Part shown: positions 25,501 through 37,500 of the stretch, piece after piece
Layout: each line of letters starts with the position of its first letter
Numbering within the stretch: the stretch's first letter is position 1
Assembly (NCBI GenBank): GCA_035578155.1
Contig: JAPWDM010000043.1
Location: 2,230,419-2,294,418, forward strand
Reading direction: 5' to 3'
DNA: 64,000 nucleotides
From: Brachynemurus nebulosus
Taxonomy: Eukaryota > Arthropoda > Insecta > Neuroptera > Myrmeleontidae
Translations under genes and position numbers: made by a program
The notes under the pieces: generated by a model
The model's input: only the letters and a program-made list of their open reading frames with translations
Told to the model about the DNA's origin: nothing
Database searches by the model: none

Positions 25501-28500
25501 CAGCATTTCCCGTTGGCGTTCAAGAATGATCTTTGGCAGTGGTTTCGTCATTAAATCTGCTTGTTGTTTTTCAGTTGGAGTGTATTCCAAGATGAACTCT
25601 CCTGACTCGTATTTCTCACGGATGAAATGGTACCTTACATCTATATGCTTAGTCCTCTTGTGAAATTCTGGATTTTTTATGAGACGAATTGCACTCTGGT
25701 TATCCATCAGTAACGTTGTTGTCATATTATTAGTGCCCAGAAGTGATGACATCAAGTTTTTTAACCACAAAATTTCTTTCACGGCGTGACTGGCAGCAAG
25801 GTATTCAGCTTCCGTAGTGGACAAGGCGACCACTTTCTGCTTCTGAGAACTCCAAGAAATGATGGAAGATCCCAGTTTCATGACGAATCCACTCGTTGAT
25901 CTCCTTGTTTCCGTATCACCGGCATAATCCGCGTCACTGAATGCTTGAAGTTGCAAGTCGTTATCGGGAGTGAAGAGTAATCCGTGATGTGAAGTACCCT
26001 TTAGATACTTCAAAATGCGTTTGACTGAATTCCAATGAATTTTGCTAGGCTTCTCCAAGTATTGTCCGGCCCTATTCACTGCGTAGGTAATGTCAGGTCT
26101 TGTACCGATTGACAAATACATGAGACTCCCGACGGCTTCTCGATAAGGTGCGTTCACCAGGTCCTCTTTTTCTTTCTTGTGCACAGCAGCACACATCTGA
26201 TGATGGCGATCGGCTGGAACTGACACCGGATTTGCATTTGTCATATTGAATCGGTCCAACACTTTCTTCAGGTACGCTTCTTGGTGAAGGAAAATAGATC
26301 CGTTCGGGAATTTTTCAATCTGAAGTCCTAGATAGAATTTAGCTTCGCCGAAGGTGATGCTAAACTCCTTCTTCAACTCGTTCAACAAAGATGTTGCCAA
26401 TCCAGAGTTTTCACAGGCGATGAGTCCGTCATCAATGTATATGGCCAGTATCAACTGGTGCCCCCCTCTCGAGGTTGAAAACACGCAGGGATCCGCGTCA
26501 GATGCTGCCAAATTGTATTTGCTCAGAACATCCCTCAAACGTTGACTCCAGCACCTGGAGGCCTGTTTTAACCCGTAGATGCTTCTGTTAAGTTTGCAGA
26601 CACGATCAGTCCCGTCCTCAAATCCTATGGGTTGTTTCATATAGATTTCTTCTTGCAGTTTACCATACAAAAAGGCCGATTTGATATCAAATTGATACAA
26701 CTGCATTTTCTTTGAAGCTGAAACAGAAAGAATCGCTCGTATAGAGTCAAACCGAACCACAGGACTGAAAGTCTCAAAATAGTTGACCCCATGCTGTTGT
26801 CTAAAACCTCGAGCGACTAGTCGGGCTTTGTAGCGATTGATGCTTCCATCAGGATTTTCTTTGACCTTAAAGGTCCACTTGTTGTCTATGACTGGTTCTC
26901 CTTTTGGTAAGGTGGTCAAGCTCCAAGTGTGATTCTGCTGAAGAGATAAGATTTCCTCGTGCATGGCTTTTTTCCACTCCTTTGACTTTTCACAACTAAG
27001 GGCTTCCTCGTATGTACCAGGTTCGAGATGACTCATGACGAATGCTGACGAATCCGCAACGTCGGCATACCTGGCTGGTACGTTAAGTCCTGCTCGATTA
27101 CGCAAATTGTACACTCCTGGTGGATTGGGTGCGTTGGCATCATCCTCGTCTTCAACATCTTCATTAACTGATTCCTCGGTTTCTTCCACTGCCTCTTCTT
27201 CATCGTCTTCGTCAGTGTCTTCCCTTTCGTCTACTCTTTGTTCTACTGCTTCGAGATCTTTTGGTGAGTATACTAAGTCCAGCTTGACATATTCTTCATC
27301 TTCCGGAACGATGTTGGGTGTGTAGAATCTCCCGGAGAATTTCACATCTCGAAAAACCTTAATTTGATCATCTGCCGGAAACCAAATCCTATAGCCCTTG
27401 ACGTCACTGTCGTAGCCGACAAAAAATCCTCGCTCTGCTTTTGGATCAAACTTTCTTCTTTTTTCTTTGGGTATGTGTACGAACACTTCTTCGCCAAAAA
27501 TCCTTAGTGTCGTTGTGTCGCCTTCTTGTCCAAACCATAGTTCGTATGGGGAAACTCCTTTTTGACTGCTCGTCCCAGTTTTGTTTAACACGTGTACGGC
27601 GGTGTTGATGGCTTCTGCCCACAATTTTGTCGTAAGTTTCTTCGATTGTAACAAGGTTCTTGCTGCTTCAACTAGCGTCCTGTTATCGCGTTCTGCGGCT
27701 CCATTTTGCTGTGGGCTATAAGCCACAGCTCTCTGATGTATTACACCGTATCTTGAAGTTAACTTTTCGACTTGTTGATTGATAAATTCGAGGCCATTAT
27801 CAGTGCGCAAGGTCACCACTCCCTTTTCCAAATGTTTTTCTTCCTTCTTTAAAAAATCTTCAAGACAACTCGCGACCTCAGATTTCTCTTTCAAGAAATA
27901 TACTCGTCTCCAGTGAGAGAAATCATCTTTTAACAAGAGAAAGTATCTCGATCCTCCGATGGATATCTCCGGCATGGGACCGCATACATCAGCATGTACA
28001 AGTTGTCCTATTTTGGAGCTCTTTGTCTTGGAACTTGGAAACGGCAGACGGTGCATTTTTCCCAGGGTGCAGGCGTCGCAAAAAATGTTGTTTTGGTCCT
28101 TAAAATCAATCTTCTTCGTTTTTAGGAACCTTCTGACGTGCTGGAGGTTCTGGTGAGCTAATTTTTCGTGCCATATTTGGAGTGGCTCATTTGTGGCTAA
28201 GTGGGCCTCCTTCTTAACGGTGCATCTTTTTACTTGAAATTTCATACGATAAAGTTTATTTTGGCGCTCTCCCACTGCAACAATATTACCATCTCTGAGC
28301 AATTTACACGTAGAATTGTTTGATTCAAGTTGCAAGCCTTTATCGAGAGCAGCTCCAGCGGAGAAGAGGTTATATTTGATGTCTGGTAGGTACAGGACTT
28401 TTGCCAGATGTCTTTCAACCCATCTGTGCCCGTCAAATGTCGAAACATTAATGTCGCCTGAGCCATATGCAAAAATGTACTCACCGTTACCCATGCGGAC

Positions 28501-31500
28501 CGACAATGGTTGTTTAAAGTCGACATAATTAACAAACCAGTCACGTCGATTGCACATGTGGTCACTTGCTCCAGAGTCTAGATACCAACCATCTTCTTCA
28601 GAGTCGGATCCGGTTATCGACGTCAACGATTCTCCGATGAGAGCGTCACCTTTAGCTTCATTTCTTGAGTTACTTGAATTTTTCTTCCTTTTGCTTCTAC
28701 AATCTCTTGCCCAGTGACCAAACCTGTTACATTCATAGCATTTTCCGGGTCTTCGAATTGTCTCTGTGTCCCCACTATTACGCTGATTTCCTTTGTGTCT
28801 CATATTCTTCGAGTAATTTTTCTTTGCGGCAAGCGCACTCCCTTCTGATTTCTCCTGAGAGGTTACGCGCGTTTCTTCAATTGAGAGTCTAGCGATCAAG
28901 TTGGTTAAGTTTCTCTCGTCCACATGAGTTGATTCCCACGCACTGACAAAATGGTTGTACTGAGAAGGTAAGGTCATGAGGATTTTGGTCATGATCAACG
29001 AATCGCGAATTTGTTCACCTAAATTCCGAAGTCGATGTGCCAGATCTTCCAGCTTGGAGATGTGGGTCACTATGTCATCAGCTGCATTTTTCGTCATTGA
29101 GTACCACTGTTGTTGTAGCATGTGCACACTGGCGTCGGATTTCTGCTCGTGAACAGAAATAAGTTTGTCCCACATCGCCTTTGATGACTCACAATTTATG
29201 ATATGAAGCATTTGTTGTTCTGAAATTGTTGTGGCGATTACCTTCTGTGCGAAATTGTCGGCTTTCATCCATGCTGCAAGCCGTGCGTCAAACGTTTGGC
29301 GTTGGGCATCATCCATCTCATTGTCAGGCTCAGGTTTCACTGTAACACCGGTAACTACGTCCCACGCATCATGCGAGTTCAATACAATTCGCACTTGAAA
29401 CTTCCACAGCGACCAATTTTCACTGTTTTTCAGTCTGTTAATACGCACGAGATCGTTTTCCATCGTTTTGTTGGTTTATTTTCACTTTGCACTCAGGCCG
29501 GAATAACCTCAAAAACGTGTTCCGAATTTTGTTTTACTTTTACTGACCGAGTTAGATCCTTTTTTTTTTTATTTAAACTTTTAAGGGTCGGTGATCCTGG
29601 GCCCATAACCTGTTGGATTTACTCAATAAAAACACCGAAACCCTTTTATTGTAGTTTTATTTGAAAAATAAAAATCAGTTTACAACATGTGCATTTTAAC
29701 CGGCAAAATTTCATTTATATTCTTACAGCTAGATAGACGCAAGTGCTGCCGTCAAGTGTTCATAGACACTACGCGGGAATGTTTAAAATAAATTAATAAA
29801 TTTTAATCAATACTTTCAACAGGATCATACAAACTTGCAATTTGTGCCAGTATTGTTCTCTTCGTAACGACGTTTTCATTTTTTAGATTAACGGAATATA
29901 AGATGCTATCTTGTTTAGAGTTCCAGTGTATTCCTAGTACCTTTACTGAGTTATCTGTGTTCAAACACAGTAGTTGATCACTTCCATCATGAAAGGGTTC
30001 GATCAGTTCTTTACTGTTGGAAGTCCACTTTCGAAGGTGAAATCCTCCTTTGTGTAGTAATTTCATTAGTTCATCTCGCAAAACTTTCACTTCTTCTATA
30101 GTATTTGCTCCTGTCAGCAAATCATCCACATAAAAATCTCTTCTTAGGATTGATGCAGCCATTGGAAAATTATTTTCTTCATCTTTTGCAAGTTGATGTA
30201 ATGTTCTTGTGGCCAGCCATGGTGCCGAAGCAGTACCGTACGTGACCGTTTTCAATTCATATACCGTAATTTGCTGACTAGGATCTTTTCTCCACAAGAT
30301 CCTTTGAAATTTGCGATCATCTTCATGAATTTGCACTTGTCGATACATCTTGGCAATATCCGCTGTGAGCACAAATGTATGTATTCTAAAACGCATTAAT
30401 ATGGCGATTAAATCATCTTGAATTTTGGCACCAATCATCAATGTATCATTCAATGATACCCCTGTTGTACTAAGAGTTGACGCGTCGAAAACTACTCGAA
30501 CCTTTGTTGTGATCGATGATTCCTTAGCAACAGGATGATGCGGTAGATATTAATTTGGCTGCGCTGTTATGTCCTCATGACATTCTTCCATTTGACCCAG
30601 TTGCCGATAGTCTTCGAGAAATTCGCAGTATTGATTTTTCAAATTTTCATCCGATTTCAATCTTCGTTCCAGCTGAATTAGCCGTTTGACAGCAATATCG
30701 TATGTTTCTCCTAGTTGTGGCATATTTTTTTTAAAAGGCAGTCTGACTATGTATCGTCCAGCTGCATCTCGATGAGTGTTTTCCACATAATGTGCTTCAC
30801 AAGCCATTTCTTCTTCCGACAAAATTTGTTTTTCAGGACAGTGTTCCAACTCCCAAAATTTGTTTATTTGTGATAACAAGTCTGCTGTAGCTAAATTGCA
30901 TTTAGTAACATGAACGTTTGCTGACGAATTATACAATCGACCCGATAGAATCCATCCAAATAATGTATGTTGTAGTATTGGAAAATTTCTTAAAGGTTGT
31001 ATTCGATCATTAAGTAAAATTTCAAAAAATATTGCACTTCCAATAAGCATATCTACTTCAGCTGGTGTGCAAAATGCCGGATCCGCCAGTTGAATACGTG
31101 GAGGTATCTTCATTCCCTTCACAACCAAAGACTGCGACGGAATTAATCCAGTTATTTTTGGTAGCAACAAAAATGTTAAGGTTGTTCTATAATCCTTATA
31201 TCGTGATGCAATGTTTGCTCTGACTGCAGCATTGATTGGAATTTCCGTTTCACTGATACCATGCACTGGAACGTTAACTTGTATTTGTTTTAAGCCTAAT
31301 TGCTTAGCTAGTTTACTTGTGATAAAATTTGACTGAGCTGCCGAATCGAGAAGCACCCTACATGCTTGCCTTTTTCCATCCTTATCATAAACATCAATGA
31401 TTGCAGTTGCCAGCAGAACCTCGAACGGTGCTGCCCCCTTATTTACTAATGTGTATTTGTACTTTTTATCTGCGCTTGAGCAGACTCCATACCTGAATTT

Positions 31501-34500
31501 GCTCCCTCTGAGCTAATCTTAACTTCATTGTCGATTGACGTTGCATTCGAATCATCTTCTTTGTATATTGCCTTATACAATAGCGTATTATGGTTTTTCG
31601 CACATTTGCGACATTTGCTAGAGTTACAATTTCTAGATTTGTGATTCCCTTTTAAACAGTTCATAGGTTCCAGTCCTTGACCTTTTTTGATCTTTGATCG
31701 ATTGTCATTGCTAAAAACTTTGGACATTGATTTAAGAAATGTATTTGTTTACACATAACACATGACCAACTCGGCGGTTTCGCTTGAGTATTACTAAAAT
31801 GTGCCCTATTTGTACCTAATGTACTCGACTTTGATTTGCTATCGACCCCTGTGGTCTCCAGCACTTAACTGAAATGTGCCCTACTAGTACCCAATGCACT
31901 TGATTTTGATTTACTATCAGCCCCTATGGCTTCTAGCACTTTGCATTTCTTTTGCAAAAATTCATCTAATTTTTGCCATGTTGGCACAATTTCCCTTGTA
32001 AGTGATTCTACCCATTTCGTATGGGTTTTTTTATCTAGCTTAGCAGTAACTAAATATATCAAAAGAGTGTCCCAATATTCCGTGGGTTCATCCAATAGTT
32101 TAAGAGCCCTTAATGTTTGTTAACATTGTCTATAAAGTGACGTAAACTTGTGTGGGAATCTTTCGTAATACACGGTGTTTCGAATAATGCTCTTACGTGA
32201 GTCTGTACTATTACCCGTTTATTATCATACCTTTCTTTTAGTAGTGTCCAGGCAACCATGTAATTGTCTGATGAAATTTCTAATGACTGAATTGTTTCAG
32301 CCGCTTCACCCTCTAAACTTGACCTTAGATAATGAAACTTGTGCACATTTGACAAGGTAGCATTTTCATGAATTATAGATTTAAACGACTCATAAAAGTT
32401 TAACCACATCTCGTATTTACCGTCAAATTTACACAAATTTATCGTTGGCAATTTAATGTTCGCGAATTTAAACGAATTTAAACCCTGACTCTTATTAGAG
32501 AAATTTGCCTGATTACTTGTACTTTCATTAGAGTTTTCTACGTTTGACTGCGTTATAATATCTTTTGCTGTTGCAACAAGATCATAAAATTGCTCCTCAT
32601 ACAATTTCCTATCGATCTCATACTCCCCTTCGATTTCTAATAACTCAATTTGTGTTTGAATTTCATTAAAACTATCCCATATGTTTTCAACTTTCTAACC
32701 GTAATTTCAATTATTTCAATTGTTGTATTGACTGTACACCACGTTTGCTCCTATTATCCACTAAATAATTCTTAAACTTTGTTAATTGAGATCGTAATAT
32801 ACCGCTTTTGTATTTTAAAAGTGATAATTCTTGTTCTGACATATTTGCTTTTGATACTTATTATAACAGCAAACGTTAATTCCAAAATTATTCAATTAAT
32901 TTAATTAAATTGCCCAAATTATGTACTTGTAAAGTCATATAACACCAGTTTTTATATTAATATTAATATTAATCTTTATATTAATATTAATATCAATATT
33001 AATATCAATCTTTATATTTGACAGTAGCACGTTATCTAAATAGCGGCTAAAACGAACGTTAAGGATAGGTAATAGAAAGAGAAGGATTACTCACATCTCT
33101 ATGCTCACCTTGTATTGAATAGATGCTTGCTCTTCTGTCTCCGTCGCGTTGGAGTCGTGTTGATTTCTAATTGTATACACACTGCATACCCTGCATATAG
33201 TTGAGTTGTCGTTTTGTTCGTCGTTGCTTGCTTGACTTGTATACGTATGATCCGAGTTGTGCTTGTAATTTACTTCGGGTAAATTACAGTTTTTTACATG
33301 TAAAAAACCTTGTAATTTACACATACTTGTTTTGATAAAAAAAACTGTAAAAAATGTAAAAAACTAAATTTTTTAAATTTAATAGATATGTAAGCGTTAC
33401 CTACTAATGGTATTCCATATTTGCTATTGAAGTATTTGCTATATTTGTAAAAGAAAACTTAATAATTAAGTAATTTGAAAATTAAAAATATAAATGGGGA
33501 CAAACAGGAAAAAGAAATGTTAGCTTTGATAGAATAGTTTATTTAAGAATTCAATATTAAATAGATTTTTATTTATTCAGTTAAATTTTATTAAAGGTAT
33601 CACTCATCTTCATCATCATTATTATCAGTGATTTTATTGTTATTATAATTTAAAGAGAGAAATATGTAGCAGTTTTTTTGATCTGTCAAAACTCAGTTTG
33701 TTAATTTGGAAATTTAAAACTTTGTAGTTAGTTGTGGATGGCCCGCCACCAGCAGAAAATCTTTTTTGTGTCGACATCTTGTTTACACGTTTTTCATGTG
33801 AACTTCTAAACAAGTACCTAATAACCGTCAAAATAAATTGTTTGTCAGTGAAATGACAAATGATTTAAGTATTTTACATTTTTTACAATTTTCTACAATT
33901 TTTTACGGTTTTTTACAGTTTTTTACGTATTTTACAATTTTTTACTTAATAATGTAAAAAACTGGTTTTTTACATCACATGGCACAACTCTGCGTATGAT
34001 GTTTGATGTACCCTTTGTACCGTAAGTTGCTTGTAGTAAGCTGGTTGTGTACCTCTTGTACATTCGCTTATGTGTGGTTGTGTGCCTTTTGCATGGGCTG
34101 CTTGCTGTGTACCTTTTGTACGTTGCTTGTAGTGAACCAGTGACGCGACCAATACGTTGGTTGTGTGATGTCCACGATGTTTGAATTTAAATATGTACGT
34201 TATACACACGTATACACCTTTTGCATAGTACGTTGTATCTTGTACGTTGAATTCGCGCTTCCTTGTCGCCAATTCCAATGTTGTTTGCAGATCTGACTCG
34301 AACTCTGACCAATGTTTTTGAGTGTTTGGTAAGTAGTACCTAATTATTTCAGTGAACTGTATTATTAATTTCTTTATTGTTGATAGTAAATTTATTTCAC
34401 TAACATAAATTATATTTAAATAAAAGCATAAATTTCAATGTTTATAATGATTGCATCATACACGTCTGTCTTGTTACACACTTCGAGGGCACACTTCTCA

Positions 34501-37500
34501 CTGGCTCGCAGTGTTGTCAGACAGTTTTTCCAAAAAACTGTAGGTGGCAGCTTTAAAAAGCAGTAGGCGTAGGAAAAAAGCAGGAGATCTAAACTATCGC
34601 TATTTCAAAGTATGAACGGATATATGTACGTATGTATCTAATTGCTGTTTTCCAGAACTTATTATTATCTCATTGTCACATGCTCTACAATATGCATAAA
34701 AAGACCCTTTTTTACTCATACATAACCAACTTTTATACAATGGGTTAGATTCTCAGAGTTTGTTATATTTCTGCTCATATTTTATTGAAACTTTCAGTGT
34801 TTTGGAAGGGGGTTCTTCATCAGAACTACTCATCATAAATAAATATAAATAAATATACATAAATAAATATATGTTTAAATAAATATATTTATGAAATTTC
34901 CTAACGCTGGAAAGCAATCTAGTATAGCTTCTTGTTTAAATAAATGTTATTCATGAAATGTTTTCGACCATTTCTACCAACTTGATATAAAATAACATAT
35001 AACTTGTATATGTATAGTATATGTCACATTCGTTTGCAATAGTGTAGTGTGTGTACACTGAGATAATAAACATATGGTGAGAACCAAGGTCCGTAGATGG
35101 AGGTTATGGCGATCAAGTACTCCCCTCTCCATCCATGGACCTTGGTGAGAACGAAGAAAACCTCAAACAGAAAATTGGGAACTAAAAAATAAAAAAGCGG
35201 AAAATTCAAGTAGAATACAGAAGAACAGGAAATTTTTTAAAAAAGCAGAAGATCTCCTGCTAAAACTGGAGGTCTGACAACACTGCTGGCTCGCTGCCTG
35301 TTCGCCTTTCGTAGCGACAGATCCCCCACCACCATTCGCAATAGAGGTTGTTTGTTGCACCGAACAAGTAGTAACTGGAAAAATCTCAGTAAATACTTCC
35401 ACACTAAGTAAATACTGGAAATAATTTGAGTTTACTTGGGTCTATTGAATAAAAAGAAGTATTTGCTTTTACTTCCTATTTTTTAAGTGTTTACCTCTGA
35501 TCAGTTGAATAAAAACCTAAGTGATTACTTAAAAAAAGAGTTTACTTATATCAAGTAAGTAAACTCAAATTATTTTCAGTATTTACTTAGTGTGGAAGTA
35601 TTTACTGAGATTTTTCCAGTTAGTACTTTTTTTTAGTTGAATAAAAACAAGTATAGGGTCTGTTGAATAAAAAAAAGTAAAACCTTGTAAGTGATTACTT
35701 ATGCAGAGAAGTTAATACTTTTAAGTAGAAGACATTACTTCATTTGACTTGAATAAAAGATACCTTTTACTTAAAAGTAAATATTGGAAAAACATTTAAA
35801 CATTCAAGTATTTACTTATAAGTATTAACTTAAACTTATAAGTAAACACTTGATTTTGGAGAATTGTAACAAACGCATAATAATATTTTTATAATCATTT
35901 GGAACTGTTCTTCTATAAAGTCAAAATCATCTTGTAGATGTTTACTAATATTGTGTAATACAGCACAACAGAAAATAATTATTTTTGGAACTTTTTCCAA
36001 AGTCCCAGTTTGTGTCCCAAAATAGAAAATCTTTGTTTCAGTTGCCCAAATATCCTTTCAATTATAACCCTTTCACTGGAGTGAATATTGTTAAACATTT
36101 CTTCATATCTGTTTTGGGGATCTTTGAACGGAGTTAATAACCATGGGGTAATTCCGTATCTGCTGTTTGCAAGCAAACAGAAATTACCTCGAAATCTTGA
36201 AATAGTGTTATATAGAGCTTTGTTTCCAAATCCTGAAATCATGAACACTTCCAGGCCACTGAACGTTGATGGTTTTTTAATGGTAAACGTGAGTGCAATT
36301 CAGTGCACCAACAACTGTAGGTATTCGAAATCTATTTGACCATCTTACCCTAATTTTTTCCATAGCCTGTAAATTAGATGGACCATAATACTATAAGGAA
36401 CACTGTTTATAGTTTTGCGCACTGTTGTGTAGTGAACTCCAAAATCTAGAGCAACGCTTGTTTGAAATCCGGTGTCACTAACGAATCTCAAAAATGTCTC
36501 CATTTTTTGGCGTGAGCTGAGAGCCGCTCCTCTGGTTTCATCTGGTTTCATCTGAGTCCGTTAGAAAGTAATTTGAAAGATAATTTACACTTTCACTTTT
36601 AAAACGTAGCAAAACCTTTGATCTGGTGGGCTTTACGTTCTTCCTTTCGTTATACCGCTTCATATTGCGTATATTTACAAAGTCTACCAAATTTAAAATA
36701 ACCACAAAGAACTTAAGAAATACTTCCGTTTTAATAAAAAGTATGCTCTGTACTAACCTTATATTCAAGTTATTACTTATCAGTTTAAGACTATACTTGT
36801 TTTTATTCAACTAAAAAAAAGTACTAACTGGAAAAACCTCAGTAAATACTTCCACACTAAGTAAATACTGGAAATAATTTGAGTTTACTTATTTGATATA
36901 AGTAAACTCTTTTTTTAAGTAATCACTTAAGTTTTTATTCAACTGATCATAAGTAAAGACTTAAAAAATAGGAAGTAAAAGCAAATACTTCTTTTTATTC
37001 AATAGACCCATAGTCTTAAATCAATAAGTAATAACTTGAATATTTATAAGGTTAGTACAGAGGATACTTTTTATTAAAACAGAAGTATTTCTTGAGTTCT
37101 TTGTGGTTATTTTAAATATGGTAGACTTTGTAAATGTACGCAATATGAAGCAGTATAACGAAAGGAAGAACCACCAGGTCGAAGGCTTTGCTACGTTTTA
37201 AAAGTGAAAGTGTAAATTATCACTCAAATTGCTTTCTAACGGACTCAGACGAAACCAGAGGAGCGGCTCTCAGCTCACGCCAAAAAATGGAAGCATTTCT
37301 GAGATTCATTAGTGACACCGGATTTCAAACAGGCGTTGCTCAAGATTTTGAAGTTCGCTACTCAACAGTGCGCAAAACTATAAACAATGTTCTTGATAGT
37401 ATTATGGAAAAAGCTCATCGCTAGATAAAATTTCCATCTAATTTACAAGCTATGGAGGAAACAGTTCGCCATTAAAAAATCATCAACGTTTGGAGATGAC

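Larger units (their letters stand above)
25098..29821 (-). mobile_element. complete Ty1/copia LTR retrotransposon
   Basis: 4724 bases on the minus strand, with 211-base LTRs at 25098-25308 (3') and 29611-29821 (5') in which I find no difference. The 5-base duplication GGATC lies at 25093-25097 and 29822-29826, cutting the BEL Pol. Primer site and purine tract are in place. One uninterrupted gag-pol frame of 1332 codons fills the interior. Everything needed for mobility appears present, so it is the best candidate for a recently active element here. Whether it is transcribed cannot be told. Confidence 0.97.
22554..35366 (-). mobile_element. BEL/Pao LTR retrotransposon, decayed, interrupted by copia and hAT elements
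   Basis: On the minus strand, with LTRs at 22554-22823 and 34313-35366 (the second enlarged by a hAT insertion). The 5-base duplication AGTAG lies at 22549-22553 and 35367-35371. The encoded order is gag (DUF1759-like plus zinc knuckles), aspartic protease, Pao-type reverse transcriptase, RNase H, integrase with DUF5641-type end. Several stops and frame changes make it inactive. Without insertions it is about 7.3 kb, normal for BEL. It sits inside Harbinger copy A. Confidence 0.93.

Noticed and set aside
26354..28892. Plus-strand open frames across the copia element, including a serine-rich one near 27035
   Set aside because: They are antisense shadows of the 1332-codon minus-strand frame; the serine run mirrors its acidic linker.
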